The translations under genes and the position numbers were made by a program. A DNA stretch of 64,000 nucleotides. Source: Mycogone perniciosa. Its lineage: Eukaryota > Ascomycota > Sordariomycetes > Hypocreales > Hypocreaceae. Positions 1 to 11,352 of the stretch are shown one piece after another (the stretch's first letter is position 1; every line of letters begins with the position of its first letter). The DNA lies in contig JAOALB010000021.1 in the NCBI GenBank assembly GCA_025331125.1, forward strand, positions 83,392 to 147,391, in the 5' to 3' direction. The notes under the pieces were generated by a model. The model ran no database searches and was not told the origin of the DNA. It saw only the letters and a list, made by a program, of their open reading frames with translations.

Positions 1-3000
1 GGATCTCCTCCTCATGATGATCTGGCTCATAATGATACGCTGCTATAGCTGCTGTTGAGGATGATGATATAGCTCCCGTTCCCCGATTCTCATTTGAAGA
101 AGACATCGGTAAAACATCAGCGCTTTTAGATCCACGCAACGAGTCTCGGGGGTTAAGACTCGATGTCCGCGATGGCGCTGTCGGGGAGGACGTCGGCGAG
201 AAATCAAGCTTCATAGGCGGTAGCGTTGACTTGATCTCCCTGACTTGTAGCTCCTCCGTCCCAGTGCTTTCTGCCTCCTTAGCCAGCTCAGCTCGGATGG
301 CGTCAATGTCGAACAACACTCCGTGGTTATTTCCATTCTTGTCTTCGACCTTGCCACCATCTTTGGCCGCCGCTGACTCCTCGTAAATTTCCCACTCTTG
401 CCTATCGCCCTTCTTGCGTCGACCAAATATACCGAATTTGCTCGACCTCTTAGTTTTTCCCTCCTTCTCTAGTTCTTTGCGTGCTTCTTCGATTTCATTG
501 ATAAGTTCTCTCTGCCGCTCCTTGTGGTTTTCGGGATCCGGATCCTCAATCTCTGTAAACTCTTCGCTTGTCACCGTCCACCCGCACTTCATAAGCAGCG
601 AGGGCATGGCCGTACGATACTCCATGTGTCCCGGGACCAGGTCCGTCACATCCATATTCTTAATCCACGGGCAGTCTTCAATCGCACCCAGTCCTGCAAC
701 TCGCCTAATACCACCATTCGTCAGTCGGAAGAGATAACCGAGAATCCAGTCGTTGCGGTTGTATCCGTTCACAAAACGGCCAGAAACCACGGTCCGGGCC
801 CGGAGGTAATCATCCTTCTTCACCACAATCGGCGATCCAAACAAGTAGACGTTTTGGATAAGTCCATACGCGCCTTTCTTTGCCAGCTCCTTCAAGCACG
901 AGAAGATGATTCTAGAGCCAAGCGAGTATCCAACCAGCGTGATGGGCCGAGTGCCCAGGCTTCGCTCGATGAGCGAGTCTGCCAGAATAAGACCTGCAGC
1001 AGTTGCGCGGTCAAGTGAAACCGCCCAGGGGTTATCGATAAGATAGGACAACTTCGTCAAAACGACAGGAAGCTGAATAGCAGCCATCAAACTAACGAGA
1101 ATGGTGCTGCCTAAGATTTGCTGAAGTCCTTGGGTGAGGGCCTGTACATCTTGTCAGTTTGTGGTCTTTTGCAGACATATAGTGGGAAATACTAACCTCT
1201 GTAGCCAGGATATTGATGGTATCACCCATGCTCCTGAGCATTTCCGGCTCCCACAGCACAGAGTAGATATCTCCCATGATAGGATCCACGGTACTAAACG
1301 GCAAGCGGACATCGTCCACCTTTCCGGTCAGCCAGCCTGACACCGTGACTATCAGGTTGACACGCTTGTTGTTGTGGAGAGGTCGGTATTCGAATGTTTT
1401 GACGGCGCCCGTTCGGCGGTTTGCAGCCTTAACTCCGATGATACTACCAGAGGCTGCAGCACTGGACGTAATGAGGGCCGCTCCACCTGCTCCGGCAAGG
1501 AAACTGCCCGTTCCCGTTACACCAATAGTGGTAAATCCAGCTGCCAATCCGGCTCCAATGACGGGAGCCAACAGGCCTGCGGAGAGTCCGATGACGAGAC
1601 CACCGCCCACAGTCGCCAGACCCATCATGATGTATCGTTTCTTAAGGGCCAGCTTCCTCCTGTTTTCCATATGCTCGTCTTCATTCCAATTTTCTTTCTC
1701 GGCAGCTTGCTGCATCTCGAGTGCATCTGTGACTTTCTTCTCAAATTTGCAAATATCAATCCACTCTATGTCCAAACTCTTCCCGACTCGCTCTAGGAGA
1801 ACTCTTGAACGAGCATCGTATACCGAATCCGCAATAAGCACCAGAAACAGGTCACACAACACCGTCCACCGTAGGTCAATATCGATTTTGTCAGTTGTCG
1901 GTAGCTGCGATGGTGTCTTGACTTCAGGCAAATCCTCGCCTGTGTGAGCCTCATAAGGGGGTGGCATCTCGGCGGCCTTTTCCTCCTCTGGATACGGCGG
2001 CGGAGAACCAGACTCGGAAGATGCTGGTGCCGATTTCTTGTCCTCGGCCATAGGGTTGTGCACTCTTGAATTGGCTAGAAGAGCAGGGGTCAGGTCCTGG
2101 GGCATCACGCCATGTTCAGCCAGCTGCTCAATCATGATCTGTTCCGCCTCACTGATGTCCATGTGTGCGTACAAGCGTATCATCATCTTCTGACCCCACA
2201 TCTTCATGGCCTCAGCAGCGGTCATGACCTCCTTCTTTGAGTTTTTCCGAATCTCCAAACCATCGGCTTCTCTGACTAGATTGAAAATCTCCAATCGAAC
2301 AACACCCACGTATGCGATTCTCTGACCCTCGGTAAGGAGGTCCTTGGTGGCCTGCATTTGAGATACAGCATCCCTTGCTTCGTCATCTTCACCCATGGTG
2401 CTTGTCCCATTAGGGTTTTTGAACAAGTATTGTGTGTTTTCGTCCATGCTCGTTGCTGATTGGGCATCTTCGTCCATGAGAACCCGCGTATATCCCTTGC
2501 CAGCACCTCCAAGACCTGCGTATCCGTATGTTTCGTCGTCGTCTTCTTCATCATTATGTTCCCGGGCAATTAAGCGATTGTCATCATCGTACATGTCGTA
2601 TCTTGCATAGGAGGGCATTTCCTGCCAGCCATCATCACCGTCCGCTTGCTCAGTCACCGTCTCCTGTTGCGTCGAAAGTTGCTGATGAGAGTACTCCGAC
2701 ATGCCGATTCCATTGATTGTACTTGAAGTGCTCACTTCCCGATTGTGGGCGCCTTTGTGTGGAACCGGGGTGGCCGCTGTCGTAGCTCCTGTTTCGGCGG
2801 CAGCTTCTGAAATCGAAGAAACATTGGGGGTGTTTTCTTTGGATTCATTCGTGGCTGGTCCGGTGTCGGGTGCCGAAGCCCTTGCATCCGGCTGAATATT
2901 GCTTGGTGGTGTCTCCTTGGTTGGAGTAGGCGTCTCGCTGGTCTTGGGCGGGCCAGATGACTCTGCTTCCGTTGTATTTGATTTTGATTCTGGTTTGACC

Positions 3001-3368
3001 GGGGACGGGGCGCAAGAATCGCTTGCTTGGACAGACTGGGCATCTTTGAAATCGGCATCGTCGCTCTCGCTCCCAGAATCGCCCGTGTCCTTGCTATCCG
3101 CAGTTCCATTCACTCCACGTGTCCCTTCCTTGGTCTCCGGCAGTTTGTCCTCCTCCTTGGTGACGCCGTTCGCATCTTTTGCCTCGTAATTCTCCCCAGG
3201 GCTCGTGCTCTCCGAATTCGCTTGATTTTCGGGAACAACGAATCGCCTAATAGGCAAGCCAAAGTCGTCGACCTCACTTAGTGCAGTCGTCGCAGGCGCC
3301 GGAGGTGCTGGTGCTGGAGTCGGGCCGCCATCGCCCTTGGGCTCTACATCCGTATTATTGCTGGCCAT
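1..3368 (-). CDS. DUF726/TMCO4-type alpha/beta hydrolase, C-terminus beyond window
   Basis: Putative membrane-associated lipase-like protein of the DUF726 family (human TMCO4; yeast Mil1/YFL034W, an AP-1-interacting putative lipase). It starts at the ATG ending at 3368 and is open at the left edge (over 1,100 codons seen). One 55-nt intron, 1142-1196, has donor GTTAGT and acceptor ACAG; splicing removes a stop and restores the hydrolase frame. The first 230 or so residues are acidic, Pro/Ser/Thr-rich and low-complexity. A Gly/Ala-rich hydrophobic stretch (plus positions about 1430-1640) is the expected membrane hairpin. The nucleophile elbow GYSLG lies near 917-937. An NDWIL motif (about 755) and PGHMEYR (about 620-640) supply plausible catalytic Asp and His. 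The tail is basic, then Ser-rich. Family membership is strong; substrate and biological role are unknown. Confidence 0.88.
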
Positions 3369-4568
3369 TCTCTCGGGCTCAAGAGGTTATCGGAGGGGTT
3401 TGGAGAGTATATCACGATCACGTCCACATCCAACTTATCGGTGCTGGACGGGGACGTGACCATAGCACCTAGGATTTGTTTGCTTTGGGAAACGACACGA
3501 GCCGAAGAGATCGGATTTCGAAGTTCGAAGGGCAAAAGAAGACGAGAGAGCGGTGTCTTTTCGAGAGGTGTGGTTATTACGTCGTTAAATTAATTTGGTT
3601 GGGAGGGAGAGAAACACTGCTCAGGGTCGCTTCTCACTTCGGGCTGCATGTTCCGGAGAGCCGCCCCAAGAAATCGGCCCCCTGTTGTTGTAGGTATGGA
3701 ACGGTGGCTTAGCTGTCCCGTATTAATTTCCAAAAAGTTCCATGTATGTATGTATGTATGTATGTATGTATGTATGTATGCACGAAGTATGCTTGCTTGC
3801 GACAACTGTTGACGCAGTCGGCAGCTCTGCTCACAATACTTAGTCACGAGGGAGTGATGAAACAAGCATGAGAGCACCAGACAAACAAGTCAGATGAGGG
3901 TATTTTAACGAGACTGATATGATGGATGATTAGTAGTCGATCGGCAAAAGAGTACGAAGTACAGAGTATAGTACAAGTACTTCGTACTATGAAGTACGGA
4001 GCACTACAACAAACCATTCGAAGCACTAAAGGTGGGGTGAGCTTTAGACTTCTGGGACAAATATCCAATCACCCCCTTTGTTGACGTCAGATATTAGTTG
4101 GTGCTCCATCTCGAGTAAACTCTGCTAGTGATTCTAACATAACATACTCCGTACCTCAACCAACAAACAGCATTAATGTCTCAATTTGATCCCAAGGCTG
4201 GAGCATTCATTCATGTGGATCATTGATTGTCCTCGTATTGTTTTATCTGGAATGTAGGTAGATTACTTCGTAGGAGTACGGAGTATATGCAGTATTTGCC
4301 AATGATATACTCTGCTCTGCACCCCTTCAAGATGAGTAACCATTAGTTACGGAGCATGCATTCCTAAGCACTGTTTACGCTTGTGAGAACACCACAAAAG
4401 ACGCCAATGTTGCTAGACCAACATTCATGTATGATGAATGTGCCAAGGAGCATGTAAACATTATCCGGGAGTAGCATCAAGCAACCCTATCTCCACGAGT
4501 CAAAACAAGATATGCGCCAAATCTATGCCCTCACACTTCCATTCAATACCAGCCGAAAATCAAACATC
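3369..4568. other. Intergenic, upstream of the DUF726 gene and downstream of UTP23
   Basis: No credible gene. It holds the promoter of the minus-strand DUF726 gene, a (TATG)n microsatellite at 3742-3780, and a dense group of TACTCCGTA/TACTTCGTA-type 9-mers around 3950-4010, 4144-4152 and 4262-4285. Confidence 0.7.
3742..3780. repeat. (ATGT)n microsatellite
   Basis: About ten uninterrupted copies of a 4-bp unit, about 370 bp upstream of the DUF726 start codon. Confidence 0.95.
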
Positions 4569-5557
4569 TCAACTCTCCTCATTCGCTTGGCTTGGTGCCG
4601 ACGCACTGCCCTCCGCAGCTCCGGTCGCCGTTCCACTCTCCGACTTGGTCTTCCTCCGCCGCTTTCGCTTGGCTGGCGCATCCGATACAGCGTCCCCTTC
4701 CTTCGTCGTCGTCGTCGTCGTTTCCGTCTTCTTCTTCTGGGGGGTATTTTGGGGCTGCTTCTTCTTTTTCATGGACAGGGGATTCACTCCCTTGACGCCC
4801 TTCTTCTTCTTGCTCTTCTTCTCCACCGCGGGGGCATCCCCGTCGCTGTCACTATCCTCATCCTCTTCCTTCTCCTCTCTCTTCCTCTTGCCTAACGTCT
4901 TCTTGAGTTCCGCTCTGAACTTGCTCTTCTCCTCTCTTGCTCGAACCTGAACACTCTCATCTGCCATTGGTTCCAAAATCATGACGCTTCGCTTGATGTA
5001 AATCAGCGGGACTGCTCTCACGCTTCGCAGCATTCGCCTGACGGTCTGGTCTTGGCTCGCAACCACGTATCGGTGTTTGTTCTCGCCAGTTTTCTTGCCA
5101 TCGACAACAGAGTGCATGCATTCTATCGTATCCAGGGGTTCGGGGTGATCGTTAGGGTGATGACCGCAGCGTCTTCGCTCGAACGTCTTGGCCAAATCAA
5201 TTGCCCCGTTCACACCAGGTTGGTCTTTGCGCGCATATAGCTTTCGAATCTCACACTGTGTGATCACTAAAAGTCGTGAGCGACAGTCTAGTCTAGCAAA
5301 GGTGACCCAGACATACTTGGTTTGACTTGCCCATGAACTGTTCTTTGTAGTCCAGCTGCCAGGTCCATCTTGAAGCGAGTCGCATCCTGAACCATCTCTG
5401 CGTCGACTGGGAACGGTTAGTAACACAAACTATGGAGAGGATTTGCGCTCGCCATTGCTTCTGACTTACCAAGAACTTGATACGGTTCGCGGAAGCCAAA
5501 CGTCATGGAGTATTGCTCCATGAGCTTGCGATACTGTTTCGAGCGTTTGCCTCTCAT
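4569..5557 (-). CDS. UTP23: rRNA-processing protein Utp23 (PIN-like, SSU processome)
   Basis: Nucleolar factor for 18S rRNA maturation; in yeast Utp23 is tied to release of snR30 from the early SSU precursor. Three exons (5470-5557, 5317-5406, 4569-5266) with introns of 63 and 50 nt give 291 residues. The N-terminus, starting MRGKRSKQYRK and running to YSMTFGFREPYQVLV, is diagnostic of Utp23/Fcf1 proteins. The PIN-like fold continues through PMITQCEIRKLY, and the Zn-binding segment typical of Utp23 (Cys in ITQCE, RRRCGHH, then IECM) is intact. NKHRYVVASQD and PLIYIKRSVMILEP follow. The last 110 or so residues are Lys/Glu/Thr-rich and highly charged, as usual for the family. Short 5' exons mean the 5' end cannot be read from one frame alone; the splice joins support it well. 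Confidence 0.93.
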
Positions 5558-5934
5558 TTTGAATTAGCCACTCGGGATACTCAAGCGGCGGTTTTATGGC
5601 ATTCGAAATCGAGATTCGAATTGCTGCGACAAAGATGCATTTCTCGAAGATCTCGGCTTTGGAGAAATAAATTTCTTATCGAGTCAAGGTGGAGCACGTG
5701 CGATAAGGATGGTCTTGACAAAGTATGGAGTACCCAATCATACTGCTCCATAGTCACCCCAACTGCCCCGCCTCTGATACCAGAAACGCCATTATCCAGA
5801 CCCTCCATTGTAAAACCTACATTAACTTGAAGCGCCTCCAAACCCTCCATCTATATCCCCAGCGGATAATAGAGGACCTGTTGTTCCAAAGATCTCTGAG
5901 AGCCAATGCTTTGTATCCCAATAAAACCAAAACA
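5558..5934. other. Short intergenic spacer
   Basis: Lies between the start of UTP23 and the stop of the PP2C gene, both minus strand. It must hold the UTP23 promoter and the PP2C 3' UTR. No gene seen. Confidence 0.6.
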
Positions 5935-7199
5935 TCATTCCTCATCCCTAACACATAACGCAGCAACTACGCTGATGTCATCTAGCTTTCCTATAGTTAC
6001 GACGGTAAGCATATATCACTGCATTGGGGGCATGGGGCTACCAACCTCCTTCACTGGCCAGACCCTCCTCTATAGCGTGTTCCATAAATGGGCTCTCGGC
6101 AAAGGGATCCATCGCAATCACCTTGGCAGCTGCGACCAGATCCTGAGCTGCCGCTTTCATTCCACCATTCCGCCCACCAGTTCGATCGCCTTGGCCATCT
6201 ACTCTCTTCCCTGACTCCCATTCATTTATACTCTGAAAGACTCTGGACGCAATTTCGTGCTCCCAAAGATTGTCAATCACACCGTCGCTCATCGCAAGGA
6301 CTACGTCTCCAACCTCCAAGTCTATGGTATCGATCACAGCATTCTCCGTCGGTGTATCGGGACTGTTTGTGCCTAGTTGGCGTGGACAGTCAAACCAGTG
6401 CCATTGCTCTTTGGTCTTGAATATGACCTCCTGGTCTCGTGGGCGAAGAACCATGACTTGGCAATCGCCAAGGTTGGTTACATATAATACCGGCGTAGGT
6501 TCCTCTCGTCCCGCGTCCGTTACTACCCTGTAGTGTAGCTGGGCACCACATGCTGTTGTTGTCCCTTGCCAATTATGGGCACCTGTCGCCTCCTGTGTTT
6601 GCTCGTATGCACTCTGGAGGGATGCGATGGGATTGGGCGCCTGGGCCGCCTCTGGTAACGTATTCCGTGCTGGCCCTTCGTCGATCGCGGTGGCCCAAAA
6701 GTGTAGTATTAATCGAGACCAGAGCCTACTTATTCGTCAGGGGCGTCGCTAGAAATGTGTTTGATATTCGGTATTACCCGGCGTGGCCCCGTGGACGGGC
6801 TGCCCATGCGCCCACACCATCATTCGCACATATGAAATAGTCGCTCGCGTAGACAGCGTCGTCGCCATTCGTATATCCTTTGATCAGCTCCCCGTTGACA
6901 AAGGCACGCCGATCGCGGCTCTGATCATGTGTGCTTAAGGGGTCGGAGAAGGATCCAGATGGAGGAGACAGAAACGGCGGAGGGAACGGTCGAGGCGCTC
7001 GTTTTGCGAATAGTCCTATACCAGTCTCAAAACGAAACGGAGGTCTTCCATGTTGAGATGTTCGTGACGACGGCGACGGCGAGATATACCGCCTCTCCAG
7101 GCTAGCCCGCCATAGCGGGTCCAGGAACAGCTGCGGTCGCGATGAAGATCTCAGGATGGCCGCCAGCGCTGGAGGGTGTGACGTGCGCATTCCAACCAT
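5935..7199 (-). CDS. PP2C-type Ser/Thr phosphatase, Ptc7-like (probably mitochondrial)
   Basis: Metal-dependent protein phosphatase. Exons 6778-7199, 6046-6725 and 5935-5990 with introns of 52 and 55 nt give 385 residues. Metal-binding motifs appear in order: NGDDA...CANDGVG (about residue 130), LGDCQV, AMSDGVIDNLW and, completed only after the last intron, GGKLDDISVV. The compact catalytic domain and these motifs match the Ptc7/Azr1/PPTC7 branch, which in yeast acts on mitochondrial coenzyme Q and NAD kinase pathways. The first 60 or so residues are rich in Arg/Ser/Pro and poor in acidic residues, as expected for a mitochondrial presequence. The start ATG at 7199 is chosen because the codon further upstream in frame is TTG. 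A later Met (about 7190) is possible. The target is inferred from family, not sequence. Confidence 0.87.
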
Positions 7200-10100
7200 G
7201 TACAAGTACAGCGATGCTGGCCTGTTGGCTCGCTGACCACAGCCAGCCTTTTGGCGGGTTCCTGGTTGTTATCGGGAGGTTGTCCAGATAAGACGAACCT
7301 GGGCCTGCTCAAGCTAGTAGTAGTACTCCGTAATGATACAACGTTAATTGGGGCCACGTGATAGGGCGATCGGGGGCTCTGGTGGCGCCCAACTCGGGCG
7401 ATGAACAGCCTACCCTACGGCATTTTGTTTGAACGGGTTGCCAATTGATCTTTTGCATTGATCAGATAATAGTACTTTTCGGCTCTAACATGGTATAATA
7501 TACACATATATAGCATAGAGCACGCTATCGCCTTTATTATAAATTGCCTTCACATCATATTCCTCAGACCAATGGGAACCGTTCACTGGTGACAGCGGAC
7601 ACTAAACCAGAGTTGTTGGCTTACATACGAAGTACACACAACACCCATGCCCTTTTGGTGCGTTTTCCAATGCAGCGAACAGACTCAAAGCAGTCCGAGA
7701 GCATGGAATGGGTCATGATGTAAGAGATCTACTACTACTTATACCACGTAATTGCCGTGGCAGGAGCATGCGATCGGCAAACCTGCCCGGAGGAACAGAT
7801 CTGGGGACGCCAGACGAAGGGATAAGCCCGAGCGAACTGCAACATCTCCGGCATTAAATGACGGCACCAGCAGAAGCTAAGGTAATCGTACGTCGCAATA
7901 TGCTTCCTGACGTACGTATGCTTAACAGATCAACGTGGCTAAGTCGGCTGAGCGGCTGAAGATACGAATGTATTCGAGTATTGTCCAGTAGTTGGAAGGC
8001 GTCAGACTGGGCGAAGCAACATTCGTAATACCACCTTATTCTGATATGTCAAGGCGCGCGTAATCGCAATAGGATACGGCATGGAGAGTGCCACAAAGCA
8101 TCATGATGCATACCTACCTAGGCATACATCATCAAAAATGCCCACAGATCGAGCAAATGAGCTCAATCAAGGTGATTGTTCTGTATGTAGGGACCTAAAT
8201 GACGTCAGATTGGGTTGCCGGATTGGGCCATCGGCGCTTGTGAGATTGAGACAAATTGACATTCGACACCGACAACTGTCAAACCCTGTCCAGCTGTTTT
8301 CAGCGGTCTGTACCTTAATTTTTTTTTTTGGCATGCGAAGTAACAGGTATGCATTACGAAGTACATATGGATGTCTTGGTTGGGAGAATATTAGCGCCGG
8401 ACCTGCCGCTCTTCAGTCAATCCTTGCCAGAGAAACGCCTCAATGACTGACTCTCTTCGAGTGTATTACTCCGTACTATTCGTACGATTAGGCGCCTGCT
8501 CAATACGGAGTTACGCGTACCGGGCTTTGACAAAACGAGTTGTGGTACGGAGTACGGAGTAGTAATATTACTGTTGTCTCAGAAAGAACATTTGAGGCGG
8601 TGGTCGAATAAAACATCTCTTTCGGGTAAACCCCAGCCAACGCTTGTTGAATTGCTCAGCCTTGCGGTTCATCTTAGTATTACTGTTACGGTACGAATAC
8701 GGAATTATTATCTCCGTGGGGAGACTACGAGTAATACTATTGCATACTAACTAGCCATCATATTCACTCACTGGCGGTGGGCAGAGTATCCCTGAATGCC
8801 AAGAGCCCTGGACTTGGTAGCGCCATGAGACTTTCCAACGAGAAGACTCGGTGTCTTGTCCCTCACCCGCAGCACTGCCTACTCCCCACAGACCCGGGCT
8901 TGGAAGCTTTGTTCTGGTGGACGGGAAACGAGAAAACTAATACCAGATGCAGGAGGTTCCTGCATGCTGTGTGGCGCCACATAGGCGGCAGCATAGGCGG
9001 CAGCATTGGCGTTGTGGTGAATACGATGACCCGGGGGCGAATCGCGGTTGTTTCATGGCGGTATGGAAGCACGATAACCAGTGAAGAGCTGCGGCAAGAC
9101 CCTTAGCGGAACACGGCGGTGGAGAGTCCAGATGGCGTACTCGTAGAACAGTTCAGACTGCCCGAGAATCCTGGCAAGCCTTTGGGGAGAAACGGTGGAC
9201 CCGCCTTGTGGGTTGGGGAGGCTGGGGGACTTGGACCTGGGGATCTGGATTGGATGTCTCCGGAGGCTCGGCCGCGAATCATCGGCGGCAAGCCTCTTTG
9301 TTGTTGCTCACTCATGGGCAAGAGACAACAATGAGACTTTCCCGTGATGCTGGCTGCAGCATAATTCGTCCATCGGACAACACAGCCAGGAACTTTGTCT
9401 CACACAGGGAGTGATTTACGAGTATATACACTTTTAGAAGTGGCCGTAGCGCTGGCATATCTGCCAACCATGGGAGATACCTTATTTCCGTCAGCAATGA
9501 TCAAGCTACTGGAAATCCTCCTACTACTGCTACTGCTACTACTGCTAGTTATAGTAGATACTCCATACTACTGCGAGTAGTAACGCCGGCCAGGGCGCAT
9601 CCACCAACGGGGCATTCGGAGCACAGAACGATAAAGATAGACCCAAAGAAGACGCGTGGAATCCCATTAAGATTACTCCGTAGTAGTATTGCACTCGTAC
9701 TCGGCAGGATTAATGCTTTGTAAACCCGTACGGAGTACACACTCCTGTGCTAATGCATGTATGACCGCTTGCGCCAGTGGAGGAATCGCAAGCGCTGTCT
9801 TGTTCTGGTGACCCCCGTATTTGTTTGCACGAGGTTGCTCATTGCGCAAAGACAAAGGGACCACCATATGAGTTCGGTTCGGCCATTTGTCCGATTTAAG
9901 TTATTTTTGTCATCCATGCTTAAATAGTCGCTTGCTCGCCTCCCCCCAGGATCTGGCCCATTGCAGCATTTTTGAACTTTCTCTTGATCGACGTCGTGGT
10001 GACGATCTCGTCCCTTACATCTCCAGTTTTAACGTTTGGCGTTTTGTGATCGACTCGCTAGCCCGCCGTTCTTCTCCATCTTGCCGGTGACGTCGAGCAT

Positions 10101-11352
10101 AGTACTACTAGTACTACCCAACTCCGTTGTTGGCTTTTTACCGCCTACTATTTGGAGCTCGTCGACAACAAATATCTATCTATCTATCTATCGTACAGCA
10201 TATTTGTTGACGATAGTAATCTCGTTCGTTTCTTCCTTCGAGTTGGACGTTGACTTCCCTCCGGCCGGGCGACCAGCGGTCTCCGAGACACCGAGAAATC
10301 ACTCCGCGAATCTTACGTCTTTTCTTTCGACAGCAAACGAATCGTCGCAACACCAAGGCTGCGCCTCACAGAAGCGACATTGGCATTATTGTGCATTTTC
10401 TCGCACATGTACGTATAAGACATTGTTTTTCCTTGCTTCCCCTCGCCTCTACCGAACTTGGCGCAAAGACGTACGAGTACGCACACTGCATGCATCACTT
10501 TCTGCCAGAACCTGTTGGGCCGCGAGCAAATTGATTAAACCGATTTGCTTGGCTGCTGTTGGAGGCGCTCTAACTGCGAGAGTTGGAGCGGATTTCTTGG
10601 CCTTTCTTGAACCGGGACTCTCCTTGTTGATGCTGTCATGCCAGTCTGACGGCTCCGGCGCATCCGTCCACAAAAGCACTCTCCCACTGGCTTTGGCGCA
10701 GAGAGACATTAATTAATTCTTGATAAATACAGCCAGACCTGCCAAGCTTGCTTCTTTTTGGCCGCCACGGCAATACGAGGCTGGACGACGTCGCGTACAT
10801 CCAAACGGAGTACTTCGCACATACCTTCAACTCAGACAGAGAGCGCCCGGACATAAAATCAGTTGCCTGACCACCGAAGTCGACCCCGGGATAAGAATAG
10901 CGCACGGGGAACACACTTATACCCGGATTCGAACAAGCAAACGAACGAACGAACGATCGCTCTCTCTCTGCTTCTCACTTCTGACTTTCGCTCTTATTTT
11001 CCGCTCTCACTTTCGCTCTCGTTCTCGTTCTTATCCTTACCCTTATCTTTATTCTCATTTTCATTCTCATTGATTCTTATTCTCGCATCTCTCTGTCTTT
11101 CGCCGACGCCGCTGCCACCGCCGCTGGACGCCGGTCCTTCGCCCCTTTGTTGGTCTCCTGCATCGTGCACCGACCCCAAAACAGCAGCTCCTTTGTTCAT
11201 GATCTCACACGACTGATAACCTCCTATCGCTCATTCATTCCTACGTAATCGGGTCAACCATCTGCGCCTAGCCAGCCACAGCGTATCCCTCACGACTGTC
11301 CCACCAGATCTCCCTCTGACGAGCCTAGGCGAGCCTGGGCGCTGATCACAAG
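7200..11352. other. Long non-coding stretch between PP2C and Caf120 genes
   Basis: 4.1 kb with only short, unconvincing reading frames. Many TACTCCGTA-class 9-mers occur (7324-7332, about 7625, 8357, 8466, an overlapping pair near 8547, 9675, 9728). The right part (10920-11200) is strongly pyrimidine-rich on the plus strand with CT repeats, typical of a fungal 5' leader, and probably belongs to the Caf120-type gene. A (TATC)n run lies at 10173-10192 and GAAC repeats near 10936-10957. Confidence 0.6.

Noticed and set aside
10036..10716. 226-codon plus-strand frame upstream of the Caf120-type gene
   Set aside because: Composition shifts along its length and overlaps microsatellites and a leader-like pyrimidine tract; no domain.
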